Source of the DNA: Symsagittifera roscoffensis
Taxonomy: Eukaryota; Xenacoelomorpha; Acoela; Convolutidae
Direction: 5' to 3'
DNA: 64,000 nucleotides
Assembly (NCBI RefSeq): GCF_963678635.1
Contig: NC_087066.1
Location: 12,880,517-12,944,516, forward strand
Shown here: one piece after another, positions 42,301 through 50,869 of the stretch
Numbering within the stretch: the first letter of the stretch is position 1
Layout: each line of letters begins with the position of its first letter
Notes under the pieces: model-generated
What the model saw: the letters and a program-made list of their open reading frames with translations, nothing else
Told to the model about the DNA's origin: nothing
The model's database searches: none
Made by a program: the position numbers and the translations under genes

Positions 42301-42564
42301 AGCTTTGAATATTCTTTGCGCCTCGTCTCCGATACATAGATATAGATTAGACTTTAACTTCTTTTCTGAATCGAGACGGTTTTTCCCATTTACTTCTTCA
42401 GGCAACGCACCGACGGCCGCCGCATTTAGAGTGTCCGCAAAATAGAAGTCATCGGGATCAATATCGTACTTTGCGATCATCCCCCAGTGAAACTTGACTA
42501 TCCACTCTTCCCAATAGACTGGAGGTTCTGGTGTTCGTACTTCCCAAAAGGCTACAATGTTCAA
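39283..42564 (-). CDS. TE2 Gag-Pol (gag, protease, RT, RNase H)
   Basis: 1093 codons; the last 25 or so come from the host insert. Gag occupies about 1-300 with two zinc knuckles, CYNCDAPNFTLEHIASC and CNSCRKLGHFERTC. Protease: LWIDSGSPVTIF near 385. Reverse transcriptase: TTLDFTYAYGQVAL (first Asp), FYGLTSMPAEFQ, then FIDDILIS near 694. RNase H: IICDASHDGLGAVLEQ near 843, then FTVISDHKALL. Gag and pol are in one frame, as in some gypsy lineages. No stops before the insert, which fits a recent insertion. Confidence 0.92.
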   Translation of the reverse strand: MNIVAFWEVRTPEPPVYWEEWIVKFHWGMIAKYDIDPDDFYFADTLNAAAVGALPEEVNGKNRLDSEKKLKSNLYLCIGDEAQRIFKARKPTVNIKTARYPRVLDEMQNVFQRERNVTHERGLFYGRKQRENETFEKFHAELSALAGRCDFANAAENVRDIFIMNMRESDCQRELSRSTKLPEEVYRIALSYERGERAYKSYTGRPASTAPAITIKQEPVSNIRRGQGFFRSRGRGGRGGYTQGPSSSGGSGHNRWCYNCDAPNFTLEHIASCPARGATCNSCRKLGHFERTCRGVRRGTNHWRGRGRVGLVREESEHQQSTQNVTDLNEDPVSWVNQQGCGENESMTSGSDDYMVMSIHRKRNESELKLPGARVQVEVAGKKMWLWIDSGSPVTIFSINDLKATLGKANIQLKPSQDEFLDYNNNRINILGKITVMMSLNGWAAPAQVSVISGNHQSILGRDLMGTLGLELVQRKKVMGITGEGISQEEEKYDELHTYFCKLYPNLFTRIGKIRNAKVRAEFFDNLRPIQQKGSRVPISLQDKVDKEIHRLINEGHIVKLQECSDKYFVSPIVITVKKDGSIKIALESRELNKQVHKNKYQMPNIDELIDGVSPIIAEKKAGNVYFTTLDFTYAYGQVALEQKTSEQCNFSLVGGKSTGTYRFKNGFYGLTSMPAEFQKVIDNLLKEFPQANAFIDDILISSKGTKIEHIALVEKILKKLDISNVALKLQKCEFAKTECEWLGFRIGESGITPLVKKTQAIEDLKTPKSRKQLKSLMGSLHSLHKFLPKLAELSAPLRPLLSQNNDFVWTNVCENAFQHLKSLVKNIVELRHFDIHRETRIICDASHDGLGAVLEQYGASGWHPISFASRYLNPAEKKYSTNELELLAVVWATEHFRNYIYGRYFTVISDHKALLTLLNSSPKGNKTFFSRLTRWYDRLVPYDFKVEHRQGSKMGMADYLSRFPSAAAPETSRYDESFVVAKIKMINEALNPKAQMKPRGQNVKYLKPIPAVEGDQSCLDITTFVASNENSRTSDYANTHSESTRSLEGVFSCNRRLTNQIEEICIPLINTGKEENTALFLKLSKLKTNRCP

Positions 42565-42587
42565 TGGATTTTCCCCCCTCCTTTTTT

Positions 42588-42604
42588 CTCTGCTGGCTGC
42601 GCCA
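42588..42604 (-). promoter_or_regulatory. TE2 primer-binding site
   Basis: Directly after the 5' LTR (...TTTAACA) the element strand reads TGGCGCAGCCAGCAGAG. Starts with the expected TGG; the cognate tRNA was not determined. Confidence 0.65.
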
Positions 42605-42815
42605 TGTTAAAGTCGAATGTTTGTAGTATGAAAAGATAATAAATAAGTTGTATTTTCTTAGTCCAACTGTAAAGCATTAAATCGAAATCTTACTGCGCTG
42701 TTGTATTTCAGATTGGAACAGACGTTAGAAATCACAAGGTCAAAGGAGCAGGTCTCTAGACAGAAAGAAAACAATTGATGGCATTTACATAAACTTAAAA
42801 CTGGTCCCTATCTCA
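42605..42815 (-). repeat. TE2 5' LTR
   Basis: 211 bp, two differences from the copy at 36138-36348 (GTTTGTAG for GTTCGTAG; CAGATTGG for CAGATCGG on +). Confidence 0.92.
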
Positions 42816-43030
42816 ATTTTTACCGATTAACCGTAAAAACTTTAAGCTACTTCAGATGTTTTTTATTTAGATTTGAGGTAGAAAAAATAAGTTTGTCCGG
42901 CACAGAAATTAAGTTCATTAGCCTGTTTCACGTAAAAAATAAAACGAGAGCTAAAAAATTTATGACACAAACATTCCAATTCCATTAAACATCAAATTGT
43001 GCAAAAGAAAAAACGTACTTGAACATTGAG

Positions 43031-43197
43031 TGTGTCGTGGTGTGTATTAGTGTTGGACATGGTCCTGTTCCACCTGAACATCTTCTTCGTCTCCTTCTAC
43101 CTGTTTGAGTTCGCCTTGCGAGTGATGGCCCTGCAGAGACACATAGGCAGCGATGTCTACATCATAGACCTACTCTCACTCACAGTCTCCATTGTTG
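43031..43197 (+). CDS. Nav-type channel exon: IVS2 and IVS3
   Basis: HLNIFFVSFYLFEFALRVMA is IVS2 (human INLVFIVLFTGEFVLKLVS), and DVYIIDLLSLTVSIVG is S3. Donor TTGGTGAGC leaves one base. Two acceptors are possible (43030 and about 43050); the first agrees in phase with the IVS1 exon. Confidence 0.8.
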
Positions 43198-43548
43198 GTG
43201 AGCACCAATACAGATACACTTTAAACGTCTCACTTTTTGCAATTTATTTATAAATCTCAAAATTTTTTATTCAAAGTTTTATTCAAAAGTATTCAGCTCA
43301 TATGTGATGTTTCTAGAGTGGATAGTTGCAAAAATTGGACAAAAAATAACAAAAACAAAACCTCTTGTAAAATTCGATTTAAAAAGATAAAAGCCAAAAA
43401 ACAAAAGCAAACTTTTTAAATATAAGCTCGCTTGTAAAAAAGTATTGCAACAAAATAACATGTTTTTTCCCAAAAAATATGCATATGCTAGTGCATCAGT
43501 TGTGCCTTCATCTCCTTCATGAATCGAACTTCTTACCCATGTTCACAG

Positions 43549-43899
43549 GAATAGTTCTGAAGTTGTGCTCAATCCTGGAGGCAGACATGGCAGGTATCCG
43601 ACTCATACGCGTATACAGAGTAGGCCGTGCCTTCAAACAATTCAAGTTCAGCTCCGCCACCCGAATCCGAAAACTCCTCCTAGCATTCGTCAAATCTGGA
43701 ACCTCACTCCTCAACATCATCATGTTATTGTTTATTTTCCTAGTCATCTATGCGCTGATTGGGATGAAGTTGTTCCAGGATGTGCAGCACCAGAATAATA
43801 TTAATGACCGAGTGAACTTCGAAACTTTTCAGTCTTCGATTTATCTCTTGTTCAGACTAATGACCGCAGGAGGATGGAACGATATTTTGGACTCCTTAA
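43549..43899 (+). CDS. Nav-type channel exon: IVS4, S5 and pore
   Basis: Acceptor CATGTTCACAG, donor AAGTTAGT. IRLIRVYRVGRAFKQFKFSS is the IVS4 voltage sensor, and LLNIIMLLFIFLVIYALIGM is S5. VNFETFQSSIYLLFRLM leads into the pore TAGGWNDIL, where the selectivity residue that is Ala in most sodium channels is Gly. Confidence 0.9.
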
Positions 43900-44099
43900 G
43901 TTAGTTTTTTTTTCTTTTTCCATTTCATTATGACTCTTTTAATTAAGTTTTGACACGAGAAACCATTTTGTTGATTGTTCGGGGAATCCAACATAGTAAC
44001 AAATGTTACAGGAAAAGTAGTCTTACATCAAAACAAAATGTTAAAATGTGAAAGAATGCCAAAAAATGTTTCAAAAAAGAGCATATTGTTTTGTTTCAG

Positions 44100-44129
44100 T
44101 GAGCCCAAACTATGAAGATATTTGCAGAC
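44100..44129 (+). CDS. Nav-type channel microexon, 30 nt
   Basis: Between TTGTTTCAG and GACGTGAGT; phases 1 and 1 join both neighbours. Encodes MSPNYEDICR, part of the pore-to-S6 loop (human equivalent around PPDCDP). Confidence 0.75.
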
Positions 44130-44415
44130 GTGAGTACTTTTGTTGTAGTTAAGAGCAAATTTTGATTTTAGAATACTGCAAAAAAATTTTCGCCATTGCT
44201 AATGCAGTCCTAGAAAAGGCTTATTTTTGTCATATTTTTCTTGAAGCGTTCCGTTGAAAAAAAATGAAAATATAAACCTCTTTCCAAGATTTTTCTCTTA
44301 ACTTTTTCAACTAAACTTTCTAGGTTTCCAAGATTTGTCTTATAAACTTTTTCAATTAAATTTTTTAGGCAATAAAATGACAATACAAAAATCTTTTGTC
44401 GTTTTTCTTGTGCAG

Positions 44416-44647
44416 CGGGTGGTACTTGTGCTAGCAATGGAGTGGCCATCATCTACTTTGTTACTTTCCTCCTCATCGTGTTCCTGGTAATTGTGAGCAT
44501 GTACGTGGCAGTCATCCTCAAATACTTCGACGTGGCAGATGACCAGGAACAGATAGGGGTCACTGAAGACGACTACGAGTTGTTTCTCAGTCACTGGCAG
44601 AACAGTGACCCCAAAGCATGCCACTTCATAGAGTTCAACCAGCTCAG
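44416..44647 (+). CDS. Nav-type channel exon: IVS6 and EF-hand-like region
   Basis: Acceptor TCTTGTGCAG, donor CAGGTCACA. GVAIIYFVTFLLIVFLVIVS and MYVAVILKYF form IVS6 (human VVVNMYIAVILENF). DDYELFLSHWQNSDP and CHFIEFNQL match the C-terminal EF-hand-like domain. Confidence 0.88.
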
Positions 44648-44930
44648 GTCACAGTCTTATAAATAGTTTCGAAGTACTAGCTTATATACAATCCCAAAAA
44701 ATACTCTCAAAAAACCGATTCAATCTGAACCCTAAGCTTAACATTACTCTCATTTTCTCTAGAATTTTAACTAGAAAATGTCAAAAATTGACATAAAAAC
44801 TAGAAAAAAAAACATAACTCAATTGGTCAATTGGAAAACCACGAGATAACATCCAAACTTGATTATAGCGATGATTGATGCTTAAATCAAAAATCTATGG
44901 AATATAACTATCGGATTTATATTTTTGCAG

Positions 44931-45111
44931 TGATTTTGTGGACCACGTGAAGCCCCCTCTGGGAATCAGGAAGCCGAATGTGGTGAAGCTGACCAACCTG
45001 AACATCCCCCTCACCTTCCAAGACAGAGTGCACGTGGTGCATGTGTTCGAGGCACTCCTCGAGTACCACCTCAAACCACTCTACCTCAAAAGTCTCCCGC
45101 CAGAATTCATA
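44931..45111 (+). CDS. Nav-type channel exon: C-terminal domain
   Basis: Acceptor TATTTTTGCAG. SDFVDHVKPPLGIRKPNVVK aligns with [20 protein letters not shown] of human channels, and DRVHVVHVFEALLEY with DRIHCLDILFAFTKR. Donor ATAGTGCGT. Confidence 0.85.
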
Positions 45112-45743
45112 GTGCGTTTGCTTTTTATGCAGTTTATGAATATTGAACGTTTAATAATAATTGTGGTTTCTGCGATTCGTAGAGGATCTATGAAAGGCGG
45201 CTATTAATCCTTTCTAATCATATAGTCAGTTTCTCTTTTCTCACACATTCCAGATTGAGTTATATTGTTGAAAGAAGCTCGTTTTTTTTATTGCGACTCA
45301 ATAAGATGATTGAATACATTTAGATAAGCATTATTAAATAAATGAAAAACACTACCAGGAAACCTAACGGAGTCATTTAGATCTTTCTGGAGGTACCGAT
45401 CTCGCAGAAGATTGTGATACTGTCTCTGCACCTGTGCTACAATTGGCGACGAAATTTTTTGATATTATTTTAGGTAAATGTAACTCAGATTTTATAAATC
45501 CCCCAGTCACAACTCAAGACATTATAAAAACAATCGTGCGTTACGGTAGCCGTTTTAAATAATTCAGTAAGTTTTTCGATGAAAAAAAAATAATTCCTGA
45601 AATGATTGGACTCGCCAAAAATTGAGACTTAGTCAAATAAAACAGCACATCGTAAACACTGATCGTGTGAACTGCTTATATTTTTAAAGAACAAATTTTC
45701 TAATTTTCAATAATTTGATTTACTGGATTCATTCTGCAATTAG

Positions 45744-45971
45744 AAAGCGTTGGCGGAGCGCCACGAAGCAATGAAGGGCATCTTTCTCAATTTCGACCCC
45801 TCTTACCCTTGCAAGTATCGCACTAAAGACAGGGGACTGGCTTCTCTAGCTTATACTGAACTACAGCGAGCATTCATTGATCTGAAATTCGTCGAGAACC
45901 TTCGAAAACTGGCTAATAAGAGAAGAAGCTTCGCAGTCCGCAAAGAAATTGAAGAGGCGATGGTTCTTTAA
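45744..45971 (+). CDS. Nav-type channel last exon
   Basis: Acceptor CAATTAG, phase 0. LAERHEAMKGIFLNFDP aligns with the IQMEDRFMASNP region. YTELQRAFIDLKFVENLRK stands where the calmodulin-binding IQ motif (IIQRxxR) lies and keeps only LQRA, so calmodulin binding is doubtful. Stop TAA at 45969-45971; the C-terminus is short compared with vertebrate channels. Confidence 0.82.
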   Translation, partial: KALAERHEAMKGIFLNFDPSYPCKYRTKDRGLASLAYTELQRAFIDLKFVENLRKLANKRRSFAVRKEIEEAMVL

Positions 45972-46369
45972 CTCAAAATGCCTTCAAAATTTAAACAAAA
46001 ACAATTTAAAAAATATTTTAAACTTTGTTGCGTTTACTTACTCTTTTATAATAGTATATTCAAGTTTAGAAGCAATTGAAAATGATGCAAAATATGAGCA
46101 AAAGTTTCCTCCAAAAAGCTGATTTACATGTTCATTATTTTTCTTTGTGTTGTAACTCTGATGACAAAGTTGAGATAATTCAATAGATGGTTTGTCTGCA
46201 AACTTATTTGTAGCCCAAAAGTTAGTACCGTGTATTGGTGGTTTTACGCTCTTGATTAGAAAACACGTTTAATTTTCAAACTTTAATGAACAATTTTTGC
46301 GTAAAAATTGTTTTTATGTTTTTGTCTTGAATATTTTTAACGCTCAATTTTCTATTTTGGCGGGCTGAG

Positions 46370-46440
46370 GTTTGATTGCGACTGGGGGGCGGACGCTCTC
46401 TCTCAGGGATTCGACCCCTTGAAAAAAAAACAAAGAACAC
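46370..46440 (-). mobile_element. hAT-type MITE scrap
   Basis: GGGGCGGACGCTCTCTCTC and AGGGATTCGACCCCTTG correspond to the near-terminal part of the complete MITEs in reverse. Termini lost. Confidence 0.4.
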
Positions 46441-46730
46441 AAAATGGGGCGACTTAGGTTGAAAAAATTGACGAATACAACGTCGCAAAATTGTCAATCA
46501 ACTCAAAAAAAACTACAAGTAAACTTTTTGAAAATTAATTTTTGAACAATGTTAAAGTTTTCGAGAATTACAAAAATCAATTACGATGTGCATATTTGTT
46601 GATAAATAACCTCAAATTAGACACAAAAGCAAAGCTGCAATTTGCAAACACTAGCAAGAACACGACAAAAAGCAGCTCTACAAATTGCAACAAGAAAAAG
46701 TAGAAATAAGCCTCGAATAAGTAAAAAATC

Positions 46731-46802
46731 GGCTACGTCTAGGATTCTATCTGCAACCTAGAGGTTATGCGTCTCACACACTAACCACTCAGCCATCACG
46801 CT
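46731..46802 (-). repeat. tRNA-like sequence (SINE or tRNA pseudogene)
   Basis: Minus strand GATGGCTGAGTGGTTAGTG is an excellent A box and D-arm of a Leu/Ser-type tRNA, and GGTTGCAGATAGAATCC is a B box disturbed by an insertion. The arms do not close properly, so it is unlikely to be a functional tRNA. Confidence 0.5.
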
Positions 46803-47139
46803 TCAAAAATCACCAGCACTAGCCATAAAAAAAAGCAGATGAAACATGGTATGAAATTCCCAATGCTACAGATCGTGATTATAGCAAAAAATCCACCAAA
46901 TACGAGAACAGTTGTAACGAACACTTTTGTTGCGAGGTTAGGAAAAAAAGAAGGTTTGTAGTAACACTACGCTGATTTAAATTAAGAGTCATCTTCATAC
47001 TAAATCCGTGCTCGATGTCTGCTTCAAATTTGTGCTCGACGCAAATTATTGTCCGGTTATGTTTTTGGTTGAGCAGTGACTTTTTTGTCGAGTTTCAAAT
47101 TTAAAAAGTTAAGCGATCACCTTGATTCTGATTTAAAAA

Positions 47140-47660
47140 CAGGCGGAAAAACAAGTCTTTTGATGGTGAAATACATGGTGAAAGACTTACAAAGCCAAAC
47201 TTCGATTTAACTTGAACTTAAACGATTATTTGATGAACGAGAAATTCAAAATCGATTAAACGCAGATACTGTTCAAAAAAGTATAGTATTTTATCCGTTT
47301 TTTTAACAGATTACACGCATTTTGAATATTTACCCAAGGACGAGGAAGTACCAAGTTGAAATAAACTGCCCTTATTGTTCCAAATTGCCTCTGAGCTTAT
47401 CAACCACTCATCGTTGCACTAAGTAAAAGCTGAAAACTCTGCAAAGAGAATTGTTAAAACTAGTTTTGCCTGTCGATGTCAAGGCCAAGCAGAGACAGGA
47501 GTTCACCGTTATTTTGATAATCAAAACTTCTACTTTGAGTTTGACCTAGAGGAAGAACTACAAATTATTGCAGACCGGGCGTTGAGCTACAAACCTTTAA
47601 AAAATCGAACGAAATACGAACTATCCATGGTAAAATTTGTACAAAAAAAAAGAAAATAAC
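47140..47660 (+). pseudogene. possible decayed exons of an unidentified gene
   Basis: Three open pieces with coding character lie in different frames. At 47143-47225 GGKTSLLMVKYMVKDLQSQT resembles a Walker A P-loop. At 47310-47420, after a TTTTTTTAACAG acceptor, comes YPRTRKYQVEINCPYCSKLP with a CPYC...HRC zinc-like pattern. At 47422-47658 is CRCQGQAETGVHRYFDNQ followed by an acidic stretch. A P-loop NTPase of the immune or Roco type is conceivable, but no family match is claimed. Confidence 0.25.
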
Positions 47661-48032
47661 CAGTTTAGTCTGAAAATCTGAAATTTGACATTCTGATCCG
47701 ATGGTTTAGTGTTGAAATAATAAACAATCGCAAAGACAATTTGGAAAACTCTGCAAATTACAATAAGTTAGCGCATTACCAAACGGTTCTGAAAATCCTG
47801 AAAAAAGGCTGCTCCAAAAAGTATGCGCTCATTTTTTCAATCTAGAATTAAGAAATTGTCGTTTCATGCTTTTGAGTGGGATAAAATCAACCTATTTTGT
47901 CCAAACGCTGCGTTTTTAAAACAGTAGAAATCAAAAACAGATTTAGAAAACAACGCAAACAAACAAACGAACAAACGCAAGAAACACAATTTGTTAACTA
48001 TAACAGATTTAGACATCCCTTCAAAAACCTTC
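47661..48032. other. intergenic, nothing recognised
   Basis: AT-rich, with no ORF or repeat supported. Confidence 0.4.
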
Positions 48033-48292
48033 TCAAAAAGCTTTAAATATGAGAATAGAAGACACCAACATCATCACAATCAGCACCAAGTTGATCACAA
48101 GAATTAAAGTTAGAGGCAGGGCAAATATGATGAGTTTACTTCTCACAACACTCAAGGACCCTTCATTGTTCACATCTCTAATATCTGCATTATCATCGTC
48201 ATCATTATCATCACCTGTTTCCAGATTACTTCTTTTCTGTCGTCCTTCTATTTCCGTTTCATCCGCAGGTTCAACGAACTTTTCCGGCCACA
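48033..48292 (-). CDS. lectin gene last exon: acidic stalk and membrane anchor
   Basis: Acceptor GATATTTTCAG on the minus strand; joins the exon at 48484-48647 in frame (G plus TG). Encodes a stalk with an acidic run (TGDDNDDDDNADIRD), then a strongly hydrophobic segment of about 30 residues (KLIIFALPLTLILVINLVLI and on) and ends ILIFKAF. The product is therefore a type I membrane protein with the lectin domain outside and almost no cytoplasmic tail. Confidence 0.7.
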
Positions 48293-48483
48293 CTGAAAAT
48301 ATCAGCCAACGCAGTTGGAAAAATGTTCTTGATTTTTTCAGCCAACACAGTTGGAAAAATTTCCTTGATTCTCCTTAAATTTGGAACCCACCTGGACCTG
48401 TTTTTAGTTCAGTGAAGCGATTAGGGTCCAACACAAGAACACAAAAATGGTAAAACTGTAGGTCATGCAGATGATATATTTAC

Positions 48484-48647
48484 CTGTGAGATTGAATGGA
48501 ATCTTGTCGTAGACTGCACAGACAAAGTTTTCTCGTGAGTTACAGGTCTGCATGCCAGTAGCCTCTCCTGTCTTCACACAAGACCCTCCTTTCCTGGGGT
48601 ATCCTTTTTTCCACATGGTGCTATAGGGTATGTCAAACACAACTGAC
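48484..48647 (-). CDS. lectin gene exon: second half of a C-type-lectin-like domain
   Basis: Acceptor GTTCTTTTTAG, donor ACAGGTAAAT, intron to the next exon 191 nt. SVVFDIPYSTMWKKGYPRKG, CVKTGEATGMQTCNSRENF and VCAVYDKIPFNLT fit the C-terminal half of a CTLD with its two last cysteines. VCAVYDKIP matches LCTVYDKMP of the + strand lectin at 11.9 kb. Upstream exons lie beyond TE3 or outside the window. Confidence 0.7.
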
Positions 48648-48652
48648 CTAAA

Positions 48653-50864
48653 AAGAACTAAATATAAGGAAATCGTGAGGAAAAACAACTAGAAAGAAAA
48701 TGTACTTTGAGAAAAATCAGATCGGTCAGCAAGTTGCAAAGATTTGTCATAAAAATCAGACAATTCTCTCAATACTATTAAACTGAATTCATGTTTGCAA
48801 ACAAAACCCCTCGAACTTCTTAATTTTTAACTACTCCAGGAGACTGTATTCTGATCAACATATTCAATATAAAATTCAGATAAGTGAGTTAGGTCCGATG
48901 TGCTTAACTCATAGAGTAATTTCGGATAGGGTACACCGTCTGCTCGTCACGCTATCTTATTTTCGGCCGGATAGATTCGTGCAACTTCTTAGTCTAATAC
49001 CGATCCTAATCTTACTCTTATACTATCTAGTCTCAGGGTGTTTAACTAGTCTCTGCTAGGCTCAATAGATCTAGGGTATACTGGTTTCTTGCGGCTGCTG
49101 AAGTCTTTTTGGAGAGTCAACTAATTTCTAAGTTAAATTCAAATCTCTCTGGTGCTGAAATTACAAGTAATTCCAGCACTTACAAATAAGTGGGTTGTTA
49201 GTTAGATGGATCATGATTGGTTAATATTAAATACTTTACAGTGGTAAAATATCTAATTTATCCAATCATAAAATGTAGTTTAGATCAGGTTCCACCCATC
49301 CGGGTTTTACAGAGTTTTTTAGAATAGTCTTTCTGCAATTCAAAGGATGGATGATGGACGTTGGTATTTGGCGAACATCTTATTTCTTCTGGGTTTTCTT
49401 ATTAGAGAAGTCCCAGATTCAATCGTTGTGTCTTCTCAAGACAACGACTGGGTTTTCGCAACAAACTCAAATCTGATTTCAGAATGGTTGGCTATGACAG
49501 GTTTTTCCGTTTCATGTAGAGAACTTCTTTTGTGTTTGACCTTGTCTGGGAATGGCGTGGAGATTGTGCGTGGAGGGGATGCCTGGTTACTCGGATCTGT
49601 ACGTATACTTGAACATCGAGGTGGTCATTGTTCTAGTTCAATGAAGTCCTTTTCTGCGAAGTCAAGTCGTACTCTAAATCCTTTGAGTTGTGATTGTGGG
49701 CGGCATATTGATTGTTGTTGGCCATTCTTTTTCGAGTGTATTGGGATCATTTTGTCTTTGGATGTTCGTCTTTGGTGTTGTATGCTGATCTATATACTGC
49801 AAGATATAATTTACATTTTATAAAATTTTTATTAGTTTAGTGTTTTAGTTATGATTTTGGTTAGTTGTTTTCACAAAAGCTTTCTGTTTTAGTTCAGTTA
49901 TTTTGAAGAGTTACTCACCCTTGAGTACCTCTTATTAAAAATAGGAGTGTGGTCACAAAGCGTGGATGTAGCGCGGTGGGTTAGGCCGGCTATAGAGCAT
50001 GCTCAGGACGTCCTCTCTGGTGGGTTAGGCCAGGAGTGGGAGTATGATTTCGTGCGGTTTCTGTGAGAGGTCCTGTTATGTGATAATGTTTTATGTTGGG
50101 TTTATTGTGGTTTTTCTTATGTTTCGTTGGTTGTGTCCTTTTTTCAAAAATCAAATTGTTTGTTTTTCGACTTTTTTGTGTTTTATTATTTCTTTCTTAG
50201 ACTTTATAATAGTCTTCAAAAGAATAAATTATCCAGTTTTAAACTGGGTTAATCCGGTTTGGGTACCGTTGGTTTCCTTTTCTTAGTCATGCTGTTATTC
50301 TGTGTGTTGTGGTGTTTAGTAAGCTGCATTGGTTAGTTTTGTTTAGTATATAATTCCTTTCCAACCGGGTTAAAGGAAAGTTTGAAACTTGTTATCGTAT
50401 GTTAGAGTTGTTGAGTGTGAAAACTTGAAACTAAAATTCATTATTTAAACAATTCTTCGTGGGCGAGCTGTGCGAGTTTGGATAGAATTCTTGTTCGAGT
50501 GAATGAAAATATCAAAAGGTTAGTACTGCATTTGCGTTTTATTAATTTACTACATAGAATTTCAATTTTATTGCTTGTTTTGGGGAAAAATTAAGTTACA
50601 AATTTTCATCATTATTAGAATTACTGCTTTTAGGGAAATAATTTATAAATTAATTTATTACATTTGTATGAACTTTATTTAATTTAGCTGGTGCAAAAGA
50701 TTATTAGAGTTTGGGACAATTTGAAGAAGTTTTCTATTTTTTATTTTTCTTTTGTGTATTTTGCAGATGATCGTGAGATGAAGACTAAAAATCTAAATAA
50801 AACATGGATAAAGAATGGTTAGTGTTTTATTTTTAATTTATTAGTATATGTATAAATTATACTT
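48653..50864 (-). other. intron edge plus TE3 3' end; LTR border unresolved
   Basis: The TE3 3' untranslated region and 3' LTR must lie here, but without the 5' LTR (outside the window) the borders cannot be set. There is no convincing minus-strand ORF. GGTGGGTTAGGCC occurs twice (about 49975 and 50020). A + strand frame at 49347-49823 has no recognisable product. Confidence 0.4.
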
Positions 50865-50869
50865 ACCTG
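50865..50869 (-). promoter_or_regulatory. consensus splice donor right after the last TE3 ORF
   Basis: On the element strand the stop TAA (50872-50870) is followed at once by CAG/GTAAGT, a full-consensus 5' splice site. Its partner was not identified. Confidence 0.35.

Larger units (their letters stand above)
36138..42815 (-). mobile_element. TE2: Ty3/gypsy retrotransposon carrying a host insert
   Basis: Flanked by 211-bp LTRs (36138-36348 and 42605-42815) that differ at two positions, and by a 4-bp target duplication ATTT (36134-36137 and 42816-42819). Minus-strand order: 5' LTR, primer-binding site, fused gag-protease-RT-RNase H ORF, 1045-bp host insert, integrase ORF, 3' LTR. It sits in the channel intron between the IVS1 and IVS2 exons, antisense to the gene. 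It is non-functional as it stands because pol is split. Confidence 0.92.
26811..45971 (+). other. voltage-gated sodium-channel-type alpha subunit gene, 3' half
   Basis: Fifteen exons encode about 900 residues from segment IIS6 to the C-terminus of a four-domain channel. Signature stretches such as GSFFTLNLFVGVIIDNFN (IIIS6) and VNFETFQSS before the domain IV pore match the sodium channel family rather than calcium channels or NALCN. The selectivity positions seen are Glu in domain III (FEGW) and Gly in domain IV (AGGW). Vertebrate sodium channels have Lys and Ala; invertebrate Nav2/DSC1-type channels have Glu and Ala. The III-IV linker lacks IFM. Exon phases are consistent from the third exon to the last. 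Domains I and most of II are not in the window. Confidence 0.9.

Noticed and set aside
46731-46802. Functional tRNA gene on the minus strand
   Set aside because: Good A box, but the T-arm is disrupted and the acceptor arms do not pair.
49347-49823. 158-codon + strand ORF
   Set aside because: No recognisable product and it lies in the TE3 3' region antisense to the element; not enough to call a gene.
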